Below are positions 24,405-36,017 of a stretch of 64,000 bases of DNA, in pieces. Numbering within the stretch: the first letter of the stretch is position 1; every line of letters begins with the position of its first letter. Position numbers and translations under genes: made by a program. Source of the stretch: Malania oleifera (Eukaryota > Streptophyta > Magnoliopsida > Santalales > Ximeniaceae). The stretch spans positions 30,929,032 through 30,993,031 of the forward strand of contig NC_080420.1 of assembly GCF_029873635.1 (NCBI RefSeq). Reading direction: 5' to 3'. The notes beneath the pieces were generated by a model. That model was given only the letters and a program-made list of their open reading frames with translations, was not told where the DNA came from and searched no databases.

Positions 24405-24487
24405 AGGTCCCAATATATTGTCCCGGGTGGAGTAGCTATTATGCTTTCAGATTTCTTAAGTAATGAATATTCGTCAAGGTGGAGATT
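24405..24487 (+). other. Tail of a plus-strand copia element with polypurine tract
   Basis: This is a short remnant upstream of a copia LTR. It ends AAGGTGGAGAT, the polypurine tract that typically precedes TGTTGGG at the start of copia 3' LTRs. The upstream body was removed or separated by the Athila-like insertion. Confidence 0.55.
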
Positions 24488-25030
24488 GTTGGGGATGTGG
24501 CTCATATTTGAGTGGAACGCATGCATCGGGAAAGTTTTGTGAATCGAGGAACAAGAGAGAAGTTTGCAGGATAAAGGATAACCATGGACGGTTTGCACTA
24601 TAACAGTCGTCAGTTTCAGGCAGTGTGCAGATTTATAACTGTCGGCTTAAAATCGTCGATGTTTTGGCCTAAACCATTGATGGTTTTGATCAGCGCCCGT
24701 CATGTAATTCAAATCGGGAGACCAATAGATTAGGTAAATTGTAGGTTTTTCCTCCGGAGATTGCGATAGGGATGGTTTAGATAGGATCTAAGGTTCTTGT
24801 ACGCTTAAGGGTTCGTATTTAATCAAATTTTTGTAACCTTAATTGTAAGCTTGACATTATTGATAGAGAGAATCAGAGTTGCTAATCCCGTGAAAGTAGG
24901 CAAATTGCTGAACCACGTAAATCTTGTGTCTTTAATTGTTACTTTTATTTTTCTCATTGCTAAGTGATTGCTTTTTCCGTATTGTTCATCATTGAGTGAT
25001 TGCACTGTTTATTTATTTATTATTAAATCA
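24488..25030 (+). repeat. Copia 3' LTR (end approximate)
   Basis: It starts TGTTGGGGATGTGG directly after the polypurine tract. Late in the LTR, the string GAACCACGTAAATCTTGTG (about 24911-24929) is typical of copia LTR R/U5 regions. The right end is uncertain. TTAAATCA at 25030 is a plausible CA end, but no second copy exists in the window to confirm it. Five imperfect palindromes of the AACCAT-GATGGTT kind lie at 24580-24690. Confidence 0.5.
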
Positions 25031-27121
25031 TGAATTGTGCGAGGGCTTCCGTGTATATTAGATGGAAACAAGGATGGGTCCCACTTTATGACTTGTGTGA
25101 CTTGTGGGGTCTATTCATGTTTCGGTCTAGTACATATCCTGGGATACGCACCGCCACAAAATATTTTCTATTCCAAAATTTTAAATTTGAGGCTTTTTTA
25201 GGAAGCTATCATGGAGCTATATAGATTATGTGGATCTATAGACGGTTTTAAGAGATATATGCTTACTAATCCTATGTTTGAAGAAGTCTTGGATTTAAAT
25301 TTGTGTTTGATTTGCATAAAATGTAATATAAAATTGTATTCCAATTTTTCTAAATTCGCCCAAATCTAAATTTAAAGTTCGAAATATATACAACCAAATG
25401 TTGTTTTTTTGTTTTATTAATTTTTTTATGAAAACTAATGAATTCATATATTCAAGCATGGAAGAGAGGCACGAGAATAAAAAAAAAAACTTATTTTTTA
25501 GTTGATAATGTTATTTTGATTCAAACTTGTTGAAGAAGGTAGTTTTAAGAATAATTAGAAAAAACATAGCTCGCAATTTTGTCCCTCTTTATAATTAATA
25601 GTATGGATGGTCTAAATATATATATAGCATTAACCACACATTTGATACACAAGAATTAAATTGAGTTCATTACTTAATCTCTTCATGCTGTTCATTTAAA
25701 TTTTCGATTCATTAAAAAAATTTCGCATCTTATTCAATCAATTTCGCATGCCAAACATGATGTTAAGAGTCAAGAGTTCCAAAGTTTTAAATTTAGACTT
25801 ATAATATGAATGTGATGAACTTAAATAAAATAGAAAAAATCTCATCAAAGGTTCCCAAAATACTGCAAAAAATTGCCATTTATAAATCGCAACAATTTAG
25901 TCATTAAAATTTGTTATTTAAATTAAAAGTCCCTTTCAGAAATCTCATCAAAATTGAACTTAAAAGTAAAACTATCAATTGTTCGAATTAAGGCTTCAAA
26001 GATTGAATTGCAACGTAATCAATAAAACTTGTAAAACATTAATTTATCCAAATAATTTTTTATATTGTACGTTCCCTTGAATTAGATTATTTTAAATCTA
26101 AAAAACATTATATTCATGCTTCAAAATTCAAAGTCATTGATTATTTTAATGTCCACAGTGTAATGCTTTTCAAAAATTACTTCCTTAAAAGGAAAAATAG
26201 AAAAAGAAATCATCACTAAAGGCAAGAATTCAACCAAATACTTAATTAATTATAAAAATATATAATTTCAAGCCGCCAAATGATCGCCGGAATATATGTA
26301 TATATATAAGGGAAGGTCTTATGACTATGGTTTAACATACGAACAAACCATGCAAGTTCATTAATTCATTATAATAACCTGCATGCAGATGACAACGTAG
26401 TATGTACGTACTTAGGATTAACATATATATAATAATAAAAGGAATGGGAACGTAATTAGCAACGTTGATGGGTGTGTGTACGTAAAGATACCTAAAGATT
26501 ATAAATGATACGTTCTTCAATTTATTTTTATTAATTCTGACTTTGAGTTTTATTTTATCTTATAATAAAATTAAAAATTTTATTCGCACTTATAATTCCT
26601 CATCTGTGGGCGCAAGTCATTTAAAGAGAATTTGTGTATAAATATAATTTTATTGAAACAGAAGTTTCTCCCGCCAAAAAACGTGAGAACAGGCAGCGGC
26701 GCAGCCACCTACGTCGGGGAGTCAGAGGTGGCTACATGTTGTAGTCGCTTTTGGGCAGTGCTTGATTGGGTGGAAGGAAAAAAAAAAGTGAGAAAAGAAA
26801 ACGTGTAAGAAAGGAGAAAGAAAATGAAACAAAAGTGTGCTTTTCTTCATCTTTCTTCCCTCATCCTCTTAGAATTTAATTTAATTTTTTTTTTTTGACC
26901 ATCAAGAAAAGTAGAATATATATACTCACATGTTACTAATTGAATATACAATTGATTTTCTACCTTATTAATTAGCTTTGATATTTTTGAAAAAAATTTT
27001 AACCTAAATTGTGGAAGAAATGTGCAATAGAGAAAAAAGAATGTAGAATATACAAATGACGATTAAATAGAAACAACTTAGGGCCTAATGATGGGTGGAG
27101 GTGACTCATTCAATCACTAGT
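25031..27121. other. AT-rich DNA without recognised genes
   Basis: Nothing coding was recognised. A GC-rich island at about 26670-26770 contains an imperfect hairpin (AGCCACCT ... AGGTGGCT, about 26703-26735), which could be an eroded small transposon or a promoter fragment. This is the only stretch over 1 kb in the window that I cannot attach to a transposon. Confidence 0.5.
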
Positions 27122-27258
27122 TGTGATTGAAACTCGGTGAAGATTGCATTCAATTGTAAAATAATTAATTTCAATAATAAACTAGAAATAAATTATAAAG
27201 GAAAATCTCAATACAAAATCTCTCACTGGTTATTCACCTTCTCTATAGTACACATCAC

Positions 27259-27299
<41 letters not shown>

Positions 27300-27473
27300 C
27301 TATTTATAGAAAAGAATGAATGGTAGGTGGATATTAATTTCAATGAAATTAGCTAGTAGGTGGAGTAGTTTGCCTATAGTTCAGAAAATTCAACAATATT
27401 AGGCTGGGTTGGTGGAGCAGCTGCCGGCCAAGTTTTGCTGCCACCGTCCCACCGTCAAGTTTAATCTTCAACA
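27122..27473 (-). repeat. 3' LTR of minus-strand copia element
   Basis: About 350 bp. On the minus strand it starts TGTTGAAGATTAAAC right after the polypurine tract at 27474-27486 and ends near TTTCAATCACA (27122 or 27124). A minus-strand TATAAATA lies at 27301-27308, and a (CA)n run fills 27262-27298. No partner LTR was found at the other end of the element. Confidence 0.7.
27262..27298 (+). repeat. (CA)n microsatellite
   Basis: An uninterrupted run of about 18 CA units inside the copia LTR, just upstream of the TATTTATA box on this strand. Confidence 0.95.
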
Positions 27474-30400
27474 TCCCCCCTTAAACTTGACTCTCCTAAT
27501 TTTTTCATTCCGAGCATTGTCTTCAGTCTTGCAAAAATATCATACCTGAGTGGTTTCGTGAAAATGTCAGCAATCTGATCATACATTCTATAAAATATCA
27601 ACCACACTTCTTTTTTCTTGACATGCTCTCTGATAAAATGATATATAGTATCAATAGGTTTGCTTCTTTCATGGTAAACTGGATTCTTCGCAAGTGCAAT
27701 TGCTAATCGGTTGTCGATGTAGACTTCTATGGGGGTTATTTTGAAGAAATCTCAAATACTTTAGTACATTCCTGATCCATATACCATGACAAACAGTTGA
27801 GCTGGTAGCAACATACTTTACTTCACATGATGACTACGTTACGATAAGTTGCTTCTTTGATGACCATGTAAACACTGTATCTTCCATGAAGAACGTGAAT
27901 GCAGTCGTACTTTTTCTTTCATCAGGATCTCTTCCCCAATCGCTATCTGAATAAAATAAGTTTGCAATCACCTCTTGATGAATAGAACATACCATCAGTG
28001 ATGGTACCCTTGACATAGCGAAATATCCTCTTCCCTACATTCAGATGGGACTAGTCAGGAGTATCCATATACCTGCTGACAAGTCCAACTCAATAGAGTA
28101 TGTATAGTTAACATTTCCTTGCTCATTTTTTTCTCAACTCCAATCCTGTTTCAATTGGAGTTGTCACAGGGTTGCATTTATCCATCCCAAACTTCTTTAG
28201 TACTTCTTTTGCATAGTGGCTTTGGGAGATGAAGATTCCTTTCTTGCTTTGCATGATTTCTTTGTCAAGAAAATGAGTCATTTGGTCAATATCCGTCATT
28301 TCGAATTCTTTGACCGTACTCCTCCTGAAAACGACAAAAATCTTTAGGTTGTTGTTGGCGAAAATTATATCATCAACATATAGGCAAGCAATTAGCATGC
28401 TTCCATCTATCTCCATCTTCATGTATAGCGCATGCTCATAGGGACACTTCTCAAATCCATTCTTCTGGAAATAGTTATCAATCCTCATGTTCCATGCACG
28501 AGATGTCTGCTTCAAGCCATAGAGTGCTTTCTACAGCTTGTACACTCTATCTTCTTTGCCCTTCTTCACATATCTAGGTGGCTGAGCGATATAGATCTCT
28601 TCTTCCAGAAAACCATTCAGAAATGCTAATTTCACATTCATCTTGTAAATCTTCTATCCATTTTGTGCTAATAATGAAATTAGTAATCTAATGGTTTCAA
28701 GCCTAGCAATTGGGGTAAATATTTCTCCATAATCAATCCCTTCTTTCTGTTTGTAGCCCTTGGCGACAAGTCTTGCTTTGTATCTCTAAACTTCTCCTTG
28801 AGCATTTTTCTTGGTCTTGTAGACCCATTTCACACCAATAGTTTTGCGACCCTTCGGGAGATTTGTCAACTCCTAAGTCTTGTTCTTCTCGATGGATTGA
28901 ATCTCCTCATCCATCGTTTTTCTCCGTTTGTCTTCTTCATTAGCCTATTCAAAGTTAACCAGGTCACTGGTCAACAATAGGCAATATAGTGTAACATACT
29001 CTTCTATTGGTTTTGTAGTTTTATACAGATCTGCTAGATTACGGGCTCCTCTAGGCCTTATATATGAGATTTCACGCTCATTTGGTGATGGAGCTTCATT
29101 CTTCTATGGTGATCTGTGTGGAGGTATCTGCAGCTCAGGAACTTGTGACTCTATAATCACTTCTCTTATCTGTGTGGGTTCTTCTCCTTCAAGCATCAAT
29201 TCTGCATCTTTGGAAGATTCAGTCTGGTCCCACTTCCAGGATTCATTTTCTTCAAAAATGACATCTCAACTGTGAATGAATTTCTTGTTAATGGAGTTGT
29301 AGAGTCGATATCCCATGGTGTTGTCGCCATATCCAACAAGGATATATTTTTCTCCTTTATCTTTCAACTTTGTCCTTCTTGCCTCTGGGATCTTGGCGTA
29401 GGCTATGAAGCCAAATACTCTAAGATGACTCACACTGGGCTTGTGAGTACTCCAGGCTTCATGTGGTGTCTTTGTATCAAGACTCTTCATAGGACACATG
29501 TTAAGTAGATAGACTGCATGTGACACTACTTCTTCCCAAATACTTTTTGGCATATTCTAATCCTTTAACATGCTCCTAGCCATATTAAGGATCGTGCGGT
29601 TCTTCCTCTCAATTAAACCGTTCAACTGGTGAGTGTAGGTCAATGTGAATTGTTTTTGAATCCCTTGTTGCCTAAGGAATTCCAGGAAAGTTTCATCCTT
29701 GTACTCCCCTCCTTGGTTTGATCGGAGTGACTTAATGTGATAGCCACTTTATTTCTCTACAAGAGCTTTGAACTCTTTGAACTTGTCGAACACCTCTGAC
29801 TTCCTTTTCAGGAACTAAACCCAAATCTTCCTATTGTAATCATCAATGAAGGTGAGGAAGTATTGGTTCTGTCCATTTGAAAATGGCCTCAATAAACCAC
29901 ACATGTCTATGTGTACTAGCTGGGCCGGCATGGTAGATCTCTAGTCAGCTTGCTTTCCAAAGTTATTTTTGTGTTGCTTGCTCAGAACACAACTTTCTCA
30001 TATCATATTTGGGTGGTGGATGTTGGGTAAGCTTTTCACCATCTTCTTGCTTCCCAACTATTTCAAACTTTCAAAGTTCAGATGTTCGAACTTGAGATGC
30101 CATAACTAGTATTTGTCTTTGACGATAGTGCTCAAACACCTTGGCGTGTCATGTTGAATGGCGAGCGAAAATATTTGATTCTTTGCCATTTGTACTTGAG
30201 TAACGAGCTTACCTCGAGCATCTTTTATCACCATCTACTTATCTTTAAGGCTAATTCGGTAGCCTTTCTCCACAAGCTGTCCAAAACTAAGTATATTAGT
30301 TTTCAGGGCTGGCATATAGTATACGTTGGAGATAAAAGCATGGTCTCCATCCTTTCTCTTGATTAGGACATTTCCCCTTTCTCGAACTCGGACTTTAGAG

Positions 30401-31560
30401 AGATCACCAAATGATATCTCTCCCTCAACTTTCTCATCAAGTTTAGTAAACAAGTTCTTTCTTCCAGTCATGTGATTGTTGGCTCCAGAGTCAAGGTACC
30501 AAACATTTTGGTCCTAGTGGATTGAATTGTATGCCATTAGCATCAACGATTCTCTTTCGGCATTCTCCTTTTCTGCAAAGTTAGCATTTTCATTTACTTC
30601 GTGATCTTGGGGATTACCTTTGTACTCATTACTGTAGTGTTTGTACTAGTGGTAGTTATAGCATTGAATGTTTCTCTTGTCTACGTTCGAATGGTTATTA
30701 TATTCCCCTCTTCTTTCTTGTCCTCTATCTCGTGGGACATAGTTCTGTTGATTGTGTCTTTCTCTAGAGAGACCTCTTCCGCCTCTACTGCCTTCTCTGG
30801 ATTCAAAATTTCCAAAACTTCTTCAACAAGATCCTCGATCTCATCCTCTTCCTCGCTGTGACGTCCCCCTTTTGTCGTATCTATCTATAGTGAGGGACAA
30901 CTTCATTTGGAGCACTTGCTCTAATTCTTTATTTTCACTCCTTCTGTTGACTTTTTGCTCATGGGCTTAAAGTAAGCCCACAAATTCTTCTACGAACATG
31001 GTTTCTAGATCTTTGGTTTCTTCCATGATCACAACTATATAATCAAATTTTGAATCCAAAGATCGTTAAATTTTCTCATAAATTCTCTTGTCGTTGAGAG
31101 TCTCTTCATTTCTTCTCAATTGATTTGATACTACCATAACTCATGTATGGTAGTCAATAATAGATTCAATAGATTTCATTCTTAAAGATTCGAAATCACC
31201 ACGCAATGTTTGAAGACGAATTCTCTTCACTTTATCTACACCTTTGTGTGTTCGATGGAGAGAGTCTCACACTTCTTTCAATGTCTCGGCGGAGGCGATG
31301 ATTTCAAACGTGGCCTCATCAAGGCCTTGGTAGATTATGGACTTTGCCTTGTAATTCTTCTTTCAATCGGCTTGTAAAATCGTTCTTTAAGCATAAGACA
31401 TAGTTGTTTCATCTTCTTTTGATGGGGCTTCTCTGCACCCATCTTCAACGATGTCCATAACATCTTGAGCACCTAGTAGGACTATCATTTGAATAAGCCA
31501 ATTGTCATAGTTCTCCCGTGTTAGCTTTGGAATAACAACTTGTGCAGTACCGTTAGCCAT
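27461..31560 (-). pseudogene. Copia gag-pol, decayed
   Basis: Single-frame-type copia polyprotein read right to left. The gag start MANGTAQVVIPKLTRENYDN (31560) is followed by DNWLIQMIVLLGAQDV. The zinc knuckle near 30640 is degenerate, with two cysteines changed to tyrosine. The protease motif WYLDSGANNHMTG is intact (about 30470-30520). The GAG-pre-integrase segment is at 30235-30400. Integrase spans about 29550-30060: ERKNRT keeps the catalytic Glu, but the usual LRSDRGGEY reads LRSNQGGEY at about 29710-29735. The SH3-like tail is at 29266-29553. RT has YVDDIIF intact at about 28368-28390, within 28123-28515, and RNase H ends with SLRGDVED. The stop codon (27461-27463) overlaps the LTR by about 13 bases, and a PPT lies at 27474-27486. 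Many stops and shifts are present. Not functional. Confidence 0.88.
27474..27486 (-). promoter_or_regulatory. Polypurine tract of copia element
   Basis: The minus strand reads GTTTAAGGGGGGA immediately before the LTR start TGTTGAAG. It is the expected plus-strand primer and lies inside the last codons of pol. Confidence 0.8.
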
Positions 31561-31864
31561 TAGATTTAATATATCAAAAAATAGAGTGACAGGGATAGAT
31601 TTTGGCAAAAATGATGCCATCAATGTGTTCAGAAGGTCGAAAAACCTAAAGAACTGGTTTTGGGTTACAATGAACCAGTTTAAAAATCATTGAACCGACT
31701 AAAAGAAGTTCTGGACTATTTTTTCTAAAAAATGGATTGACTTAACGGAGTTTAACGGCATCAGATATTACCATTAAGACACGTGGCAGATTCTGCGCAT
31801 GCCGCGTGTCAACGACTGGATGCGGGTCGGTCAGTCAGGTCAGGTTACTGGTTGCGGCCCGTGA
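31561..31864. other. Unassigned DNA upstream of the copia gag
   Basis: The 5' LTR and a TGGTATCAGAG-type PBS should lie here on the minus strand, but neither is visible and there is no similarity to 27122-27473. The sequence includes a GC-richer patch at 31780-31864 (ACACGTGGCAGATTCTGCGC). Either the element was truncated or recombined, or this is an unrelated leader. Confidence 0.5.
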
Positions 31865-32860
31865 TGACTTACTCTAAAAATGTGCATCTGAGAAGTTATC
31901 TGAAGTATAGGAGTTCTGTCGTGTAATATTTAGCCCAAAGGCTAGATCATCTCCTGAGAGAATGCAGTTTAATCTCAAAATTTGTGTAATTCCAATCAAA
32001 AAATAAGAAACAAAAAGGCATTGAACACAAATTAGATTTGATTTTTCTGGTTGTTTAAAATTTTATTTTGACAAATTAAACAAGCATGTAATTTAAACTC
32101 TAAATCCTAACATGCACTGAATTTAAAGCGAGAAATGGAAATTCTACGTTAACAACCGAACAAGAATTGGAACACATGTTGAACTTTGAAATAAAAACTA
32201 AAGATAATAATTTTCCTATTTAAATTAAACATGCAATTAGAAAAAATTCAATCAAACAAAAAAAAAGAAATATATTTTTAACTCAAGCAAAAACAAAAAT
32301 TAACTTCCTAACAATTAACAATAACCAAAAGCATAATAAAAATTCAAACTTTAGCTAAACTGCCCTTAATTTAAAGAAGACTCAGCACAATTTAATCTTA
32401 AAACAAAAACAGTAAATTTAAATCCTAAGGAAAATATTTTTTTTTTCTTTTTGAATTTTATGCTCTTTTTTTCTCAAGAAACCAAACCGAACTTTAATAA
32501 ATAAATACAAAATAACTCAAACAAGTTAATTCTAATGATAATGTTAAATAAGACAAAAGAGAAATTACTTGATTTAAATGATAATAATCAAACAAGTTTA
32601 ATTAAAATTCTGCTAACAAAACATATCAATTATTCAATAATTTAGAGGCAAGAACAAAAAAAGCTAAAGAGAAAGAGAAAAAAAAAACAGAGAGAGAGAG
32701 AGAATGAAGATGGCTGGCCCATGAGTGATGCAGTAGCTGCAGGTCTCGGGCGCTGCAGTAGGCTGGGAGAAGACGAAGAGTAGGCAGCAGCTGGGAGTAG
32801 ACCATAGGAAGAACACGCAGTAGGGAGCCTCGGGTCTAAGAGATTCTTGTGTTGTAGCAA
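31865..32860 (-). repeat. Relic LTR related to the Athila-like LTR
   Basis: The left part aligns with 22920 onward (CTCTAAAAATG..., GAAGTTATC, AGTATAGGAGTTCTGTCGTG, AGGCTAGATC), followed by the same A-rich stretch and an AG-repeat (about 32688-32703) before a GC-rich patch. It is cut at 32861 by the SIRE-like copia LTR. No PBS is visible on the left, so it is a solo or truncated LTR. Its remaining part would lie beyond the right edge of the window. Confidence 0.6.
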
Positions 32861-33173
32861 TGTTAGCTTTACCGTGATCCCAAGAGGGGTGAATTAGTAT
32901 TTTAAAATTAATGCCTTAGGTCAATATCCTAAGAGCAATATTTTCACAACCCTAAAGTCAATCTAATGCATGTAAATTAAATCAATTGCAATATGTAGCA
33001 GAAATTAAAAAGCATAATTTAATCAACCAAGCATGCACCAGAAAGCAGTAAAAGTAAGTAACACCCAAAAGTGTTATCGAGGTTGGGCAAATTGCCTACA
33101 TCCCCATCTTGGCTAACAAGTACAAGGATTACCACTATAATGCTCACTTAAATAGGTGGAGCGACACCTAAAC
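32861..33173 (-). repeat. SIRE-like copia 3' LTR, end part
   Basis: On the minus strand this is the last 313 bases of the LTR, ending ...GGTAAAGCTAACA (TG at 32861 on the plus strand). It is interrupted at 33174, and its last five bases, TAAAC (33169-33173), are the left target duplication of the 22-kb insertion. It continues at 55202. Confidence 0.7.
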
Positions 33174-35256
33174 TGTAACGCCCTAACCCCCTACGTGGGC
33201 CCGAAGTGCTACTAATCCATTCATTTACCTGATAATCTGCATTGTAATATCATGTAAGCAGTGGAAAACATAATTATAATCTTCCAACAAATATAATACC
33301 ATAGTTTCACAACCATTCCTATCTCAGAAAACTCAAAACATACAACAAAAAAAACATAAATTTATACATCTAAAAATTAATATAAAAATATACCCTTTTC
33401 CCTTTCTATTTGCCAAAAATGCTACAAAACCTCGAGCTCTCTAAACTTGATTTCGAAGAAGTTTTGAAAAAAAAATGAATTCATATTCGGGTGAGACACA
33501 TCTCAGTAAAGGAAGAAATAATATAATAAAACAGCGTGTGGCCAACATGAGGTATATAAATATCATTTTAATAACATTTTTCAAATCATTAACGTAATAT
33601 TGAAATCATTCTTTGAACCTAATCAATCAGGTGCAGAGATTTAACCCACGAGATTAACCAAGGATAAGGGTGATTACCCACACAAACAAGTAGCACCCCT
33701 CTGCTATGATATTTAGGTAACTCTAAGGTTACTACTAAAGCATACCAGGGCACTCACCTTTCTCGGCAAGCCCTCAAGTATTTGAATTGATCTTGTACTC
33801 ACACAGTTCAACAATAGCTTACCGGCAAAGGCCCTAAGGATAGGAAAATCTATCCACCCATACAAGTAGGCTCTATTTGCCCTAGTACGTTATACAGCTA
33901 TTGCCACATCTGAAGCTACTAGTACACTCACCTTACTCAGCAAGTCCTAAAGTGAAGAGTACGCCCTGCCCAAACGTAACATGTTCTACACACATAGATA
34001 TTTCTAAAATCATAATACATTATTCTTTCTATCAATGTACAATCATACACATCTGTTCATGTTCATAACGTAAACATTGCATTGCATTTCACTTTACGTA
34101 ATCATCAACATTACATCATTCACATTTGTCATTTCATTCTCAATTAGTCTAGAGCTCCTTTCAGCTGTCATCAATTAGTCTATAGAGAAGTGTGCTAGAA
34201 TCTGCTAACATGGCTGTCTTTCAGTTGTCTTACATTTACATGGTTGCATTTAGCATACACAAGCAACATAGTCCATAACATATTTTATTTTCAATACTTT
34301 ACTTACTTAACATGCATCTCATACATTTAACATATATTTGCACAGAATCTTATGCCACACAATTTAACAGTAAAAATTCATACACATTCTTGTAAAATAA
34401 GCCAACCCACATTTAGCTTTTAATTACTGAAAATACAATTTCCATTTCTTACATAATTGTTTAGAAAATTCCTTCCACTTTTTTTCAGTTCATTTCCACA
34501 AATACATAACTAAATAACTATTCCTAGGCTTAGAAATCATAGTTTTACATGGTTGTCATTTTAATAATTCACACCAAAACATACATATAATATAACAGAA
34601 ATTATTACCTTTAATTTCATAAAATTTGATTTAATATATAATTTCCCCTTACCTGATTTCTTGAAATACGCCATCAAGGACCCTAAAAAATACCCGCGGC
34701 GCTCAGTCAGATCCTGAATCAAAAATCCTAATTCCATTAAATTAATCCTAAGTAAAATATTATTTTAATATTTCCTAAGCCCTTAAATACCAAATAAACA
34801 GTTATTCCCTCAAATATAACCAATTTACCAAATTTTCAAAAATCTCACTCTACCTTTGGAGTGGGGCGTAGAAAACCCCAATTGGAAATTTACTCATGCC
34901 AAAATGACGACGATCACAATTAGGACCCCATGGTAGCGCCTTATCGTCGATTTAACAGCAGATTTAATGAAAAATTGAAAAATTATGAAAAATATACCTT
35001 TCTCCAGGAGTGGTGCCTATGCCGCTACAATGACAAATCCGCTCCAGTAGAAATGTCGGTGGCAGAGTTAGGAATCGAACGACACCTTCAATTTCCCGAT
35101 CGATCGAGTATTTGCCGAGAAATTGAGATGAAAGGGACAAAGACGATGGAGAGATCGACTGAAAGAGAGTGCAGAGCTCTCTCTCTTTCTCTCCAATTCC
35201 CAGGAAGCCTTTAACTTCCTTATCTTTTTTTTTTCCCTTTTTTTTTTCCTTTACTT

Positions 35257-35310
<54 letters not shown>

Positions 35311-35518
35311 CACCATTTTACTTAATTTAATTAATTCAATTTAATAATATTTAATTAACTAAGTAATTAATTAATTAATAATTACTCTTAACTTTTTTTT
35401 CCTACTGTTTCTTTTCATTTGTTTATTTAATACATTAATTTAATAATGTTTAACTAATTAATTGTTTAATAATTTTAATTTTTAATTTTTTTTTAATTTT
35501 TTTTTTCGGGTTATTGCA
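33174..35518 (-). repeat. LTR A of three-LTR unit
   Basis: 2345 bp, from TGTAACGCCCTAACCCC to GGGTTATTGCA on the plus strand. It contains an (AT)n run at about 35261-35306. On the minus strand this is the 3'-most LTR, directly preceded by GAAGGGAAGAA, a polypurine-type tract (35519-35529). The ORF at 34930-35214 is not a gene. Confidence 0.88.
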
Positions 35519-36017
35519 TTCTTCCCTTCTTTAAGAAATTTCGTCCTCGAAATTTTGCTAGCTAATCAATCATTTCCTTAACCTCTGAAACCAACAAACC
35601 GACCTCATATCATTTAATAACAAACGCTCAAGTTAACCACAAACCATTAAACCACAACACTTAAATTATCCTCCAATGATTTTTCTCCCTAAATCATCCA
35701 ACCTAACCTTCGAATTCAAATTCCAAGTTCTAATTTTTCTGCTCGGAAACATCACCATCGATGAATTTACTATGATTTTCTGAAGCTAGCTACTTCTTCA
35801 GAAAAACACAGAAGACCATCAAAGGATTTCTACCCCCAAACTTAGGAAACACAACTCAGAATTCCTATCGGTATCTTAATCTACCTATTCCTATCCCTAT
35901 CGCAACTTAATCCTATACTCTGGTATAAATCATTCCAAACCTAATACTCTAACATTTCCATATCCAGGTGATGTGAAATTAATCACACATCCGGCTGGAC
36001 ATTTCTCTGATACCATC
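35519..36017 (-). other. Internal segment 1 of three-LTR unit
   Basis: 499 bp. On the minus strand it begins with a PBS at 36015-36000 (TGGTATCAGAGAAATG) and ends with AATTTCGAGGACGAAATTTC followed by the polypurine tract. The last part is the well-known end of gypsy pol (residues N-F-E-D-E-I), so only a few pol codons remain between PBS and PPT. There is no other coding potential. Confidence 0.8.

Noticed and set aside
28432..30970. Several plus-strand ORFs of 65-115 residues
   Set aside because: Antisense to the minus-strand copia gag-pol, whose motifs (protease, YVDD, integrase) are recognisable.
34930..35214. Plus-strand ORF also found at 37985-38251 and 54640-54922
   Set aside because: Same position in all three LTRs of the three-LTR unit, no domain, and reading frames that differ between copies.
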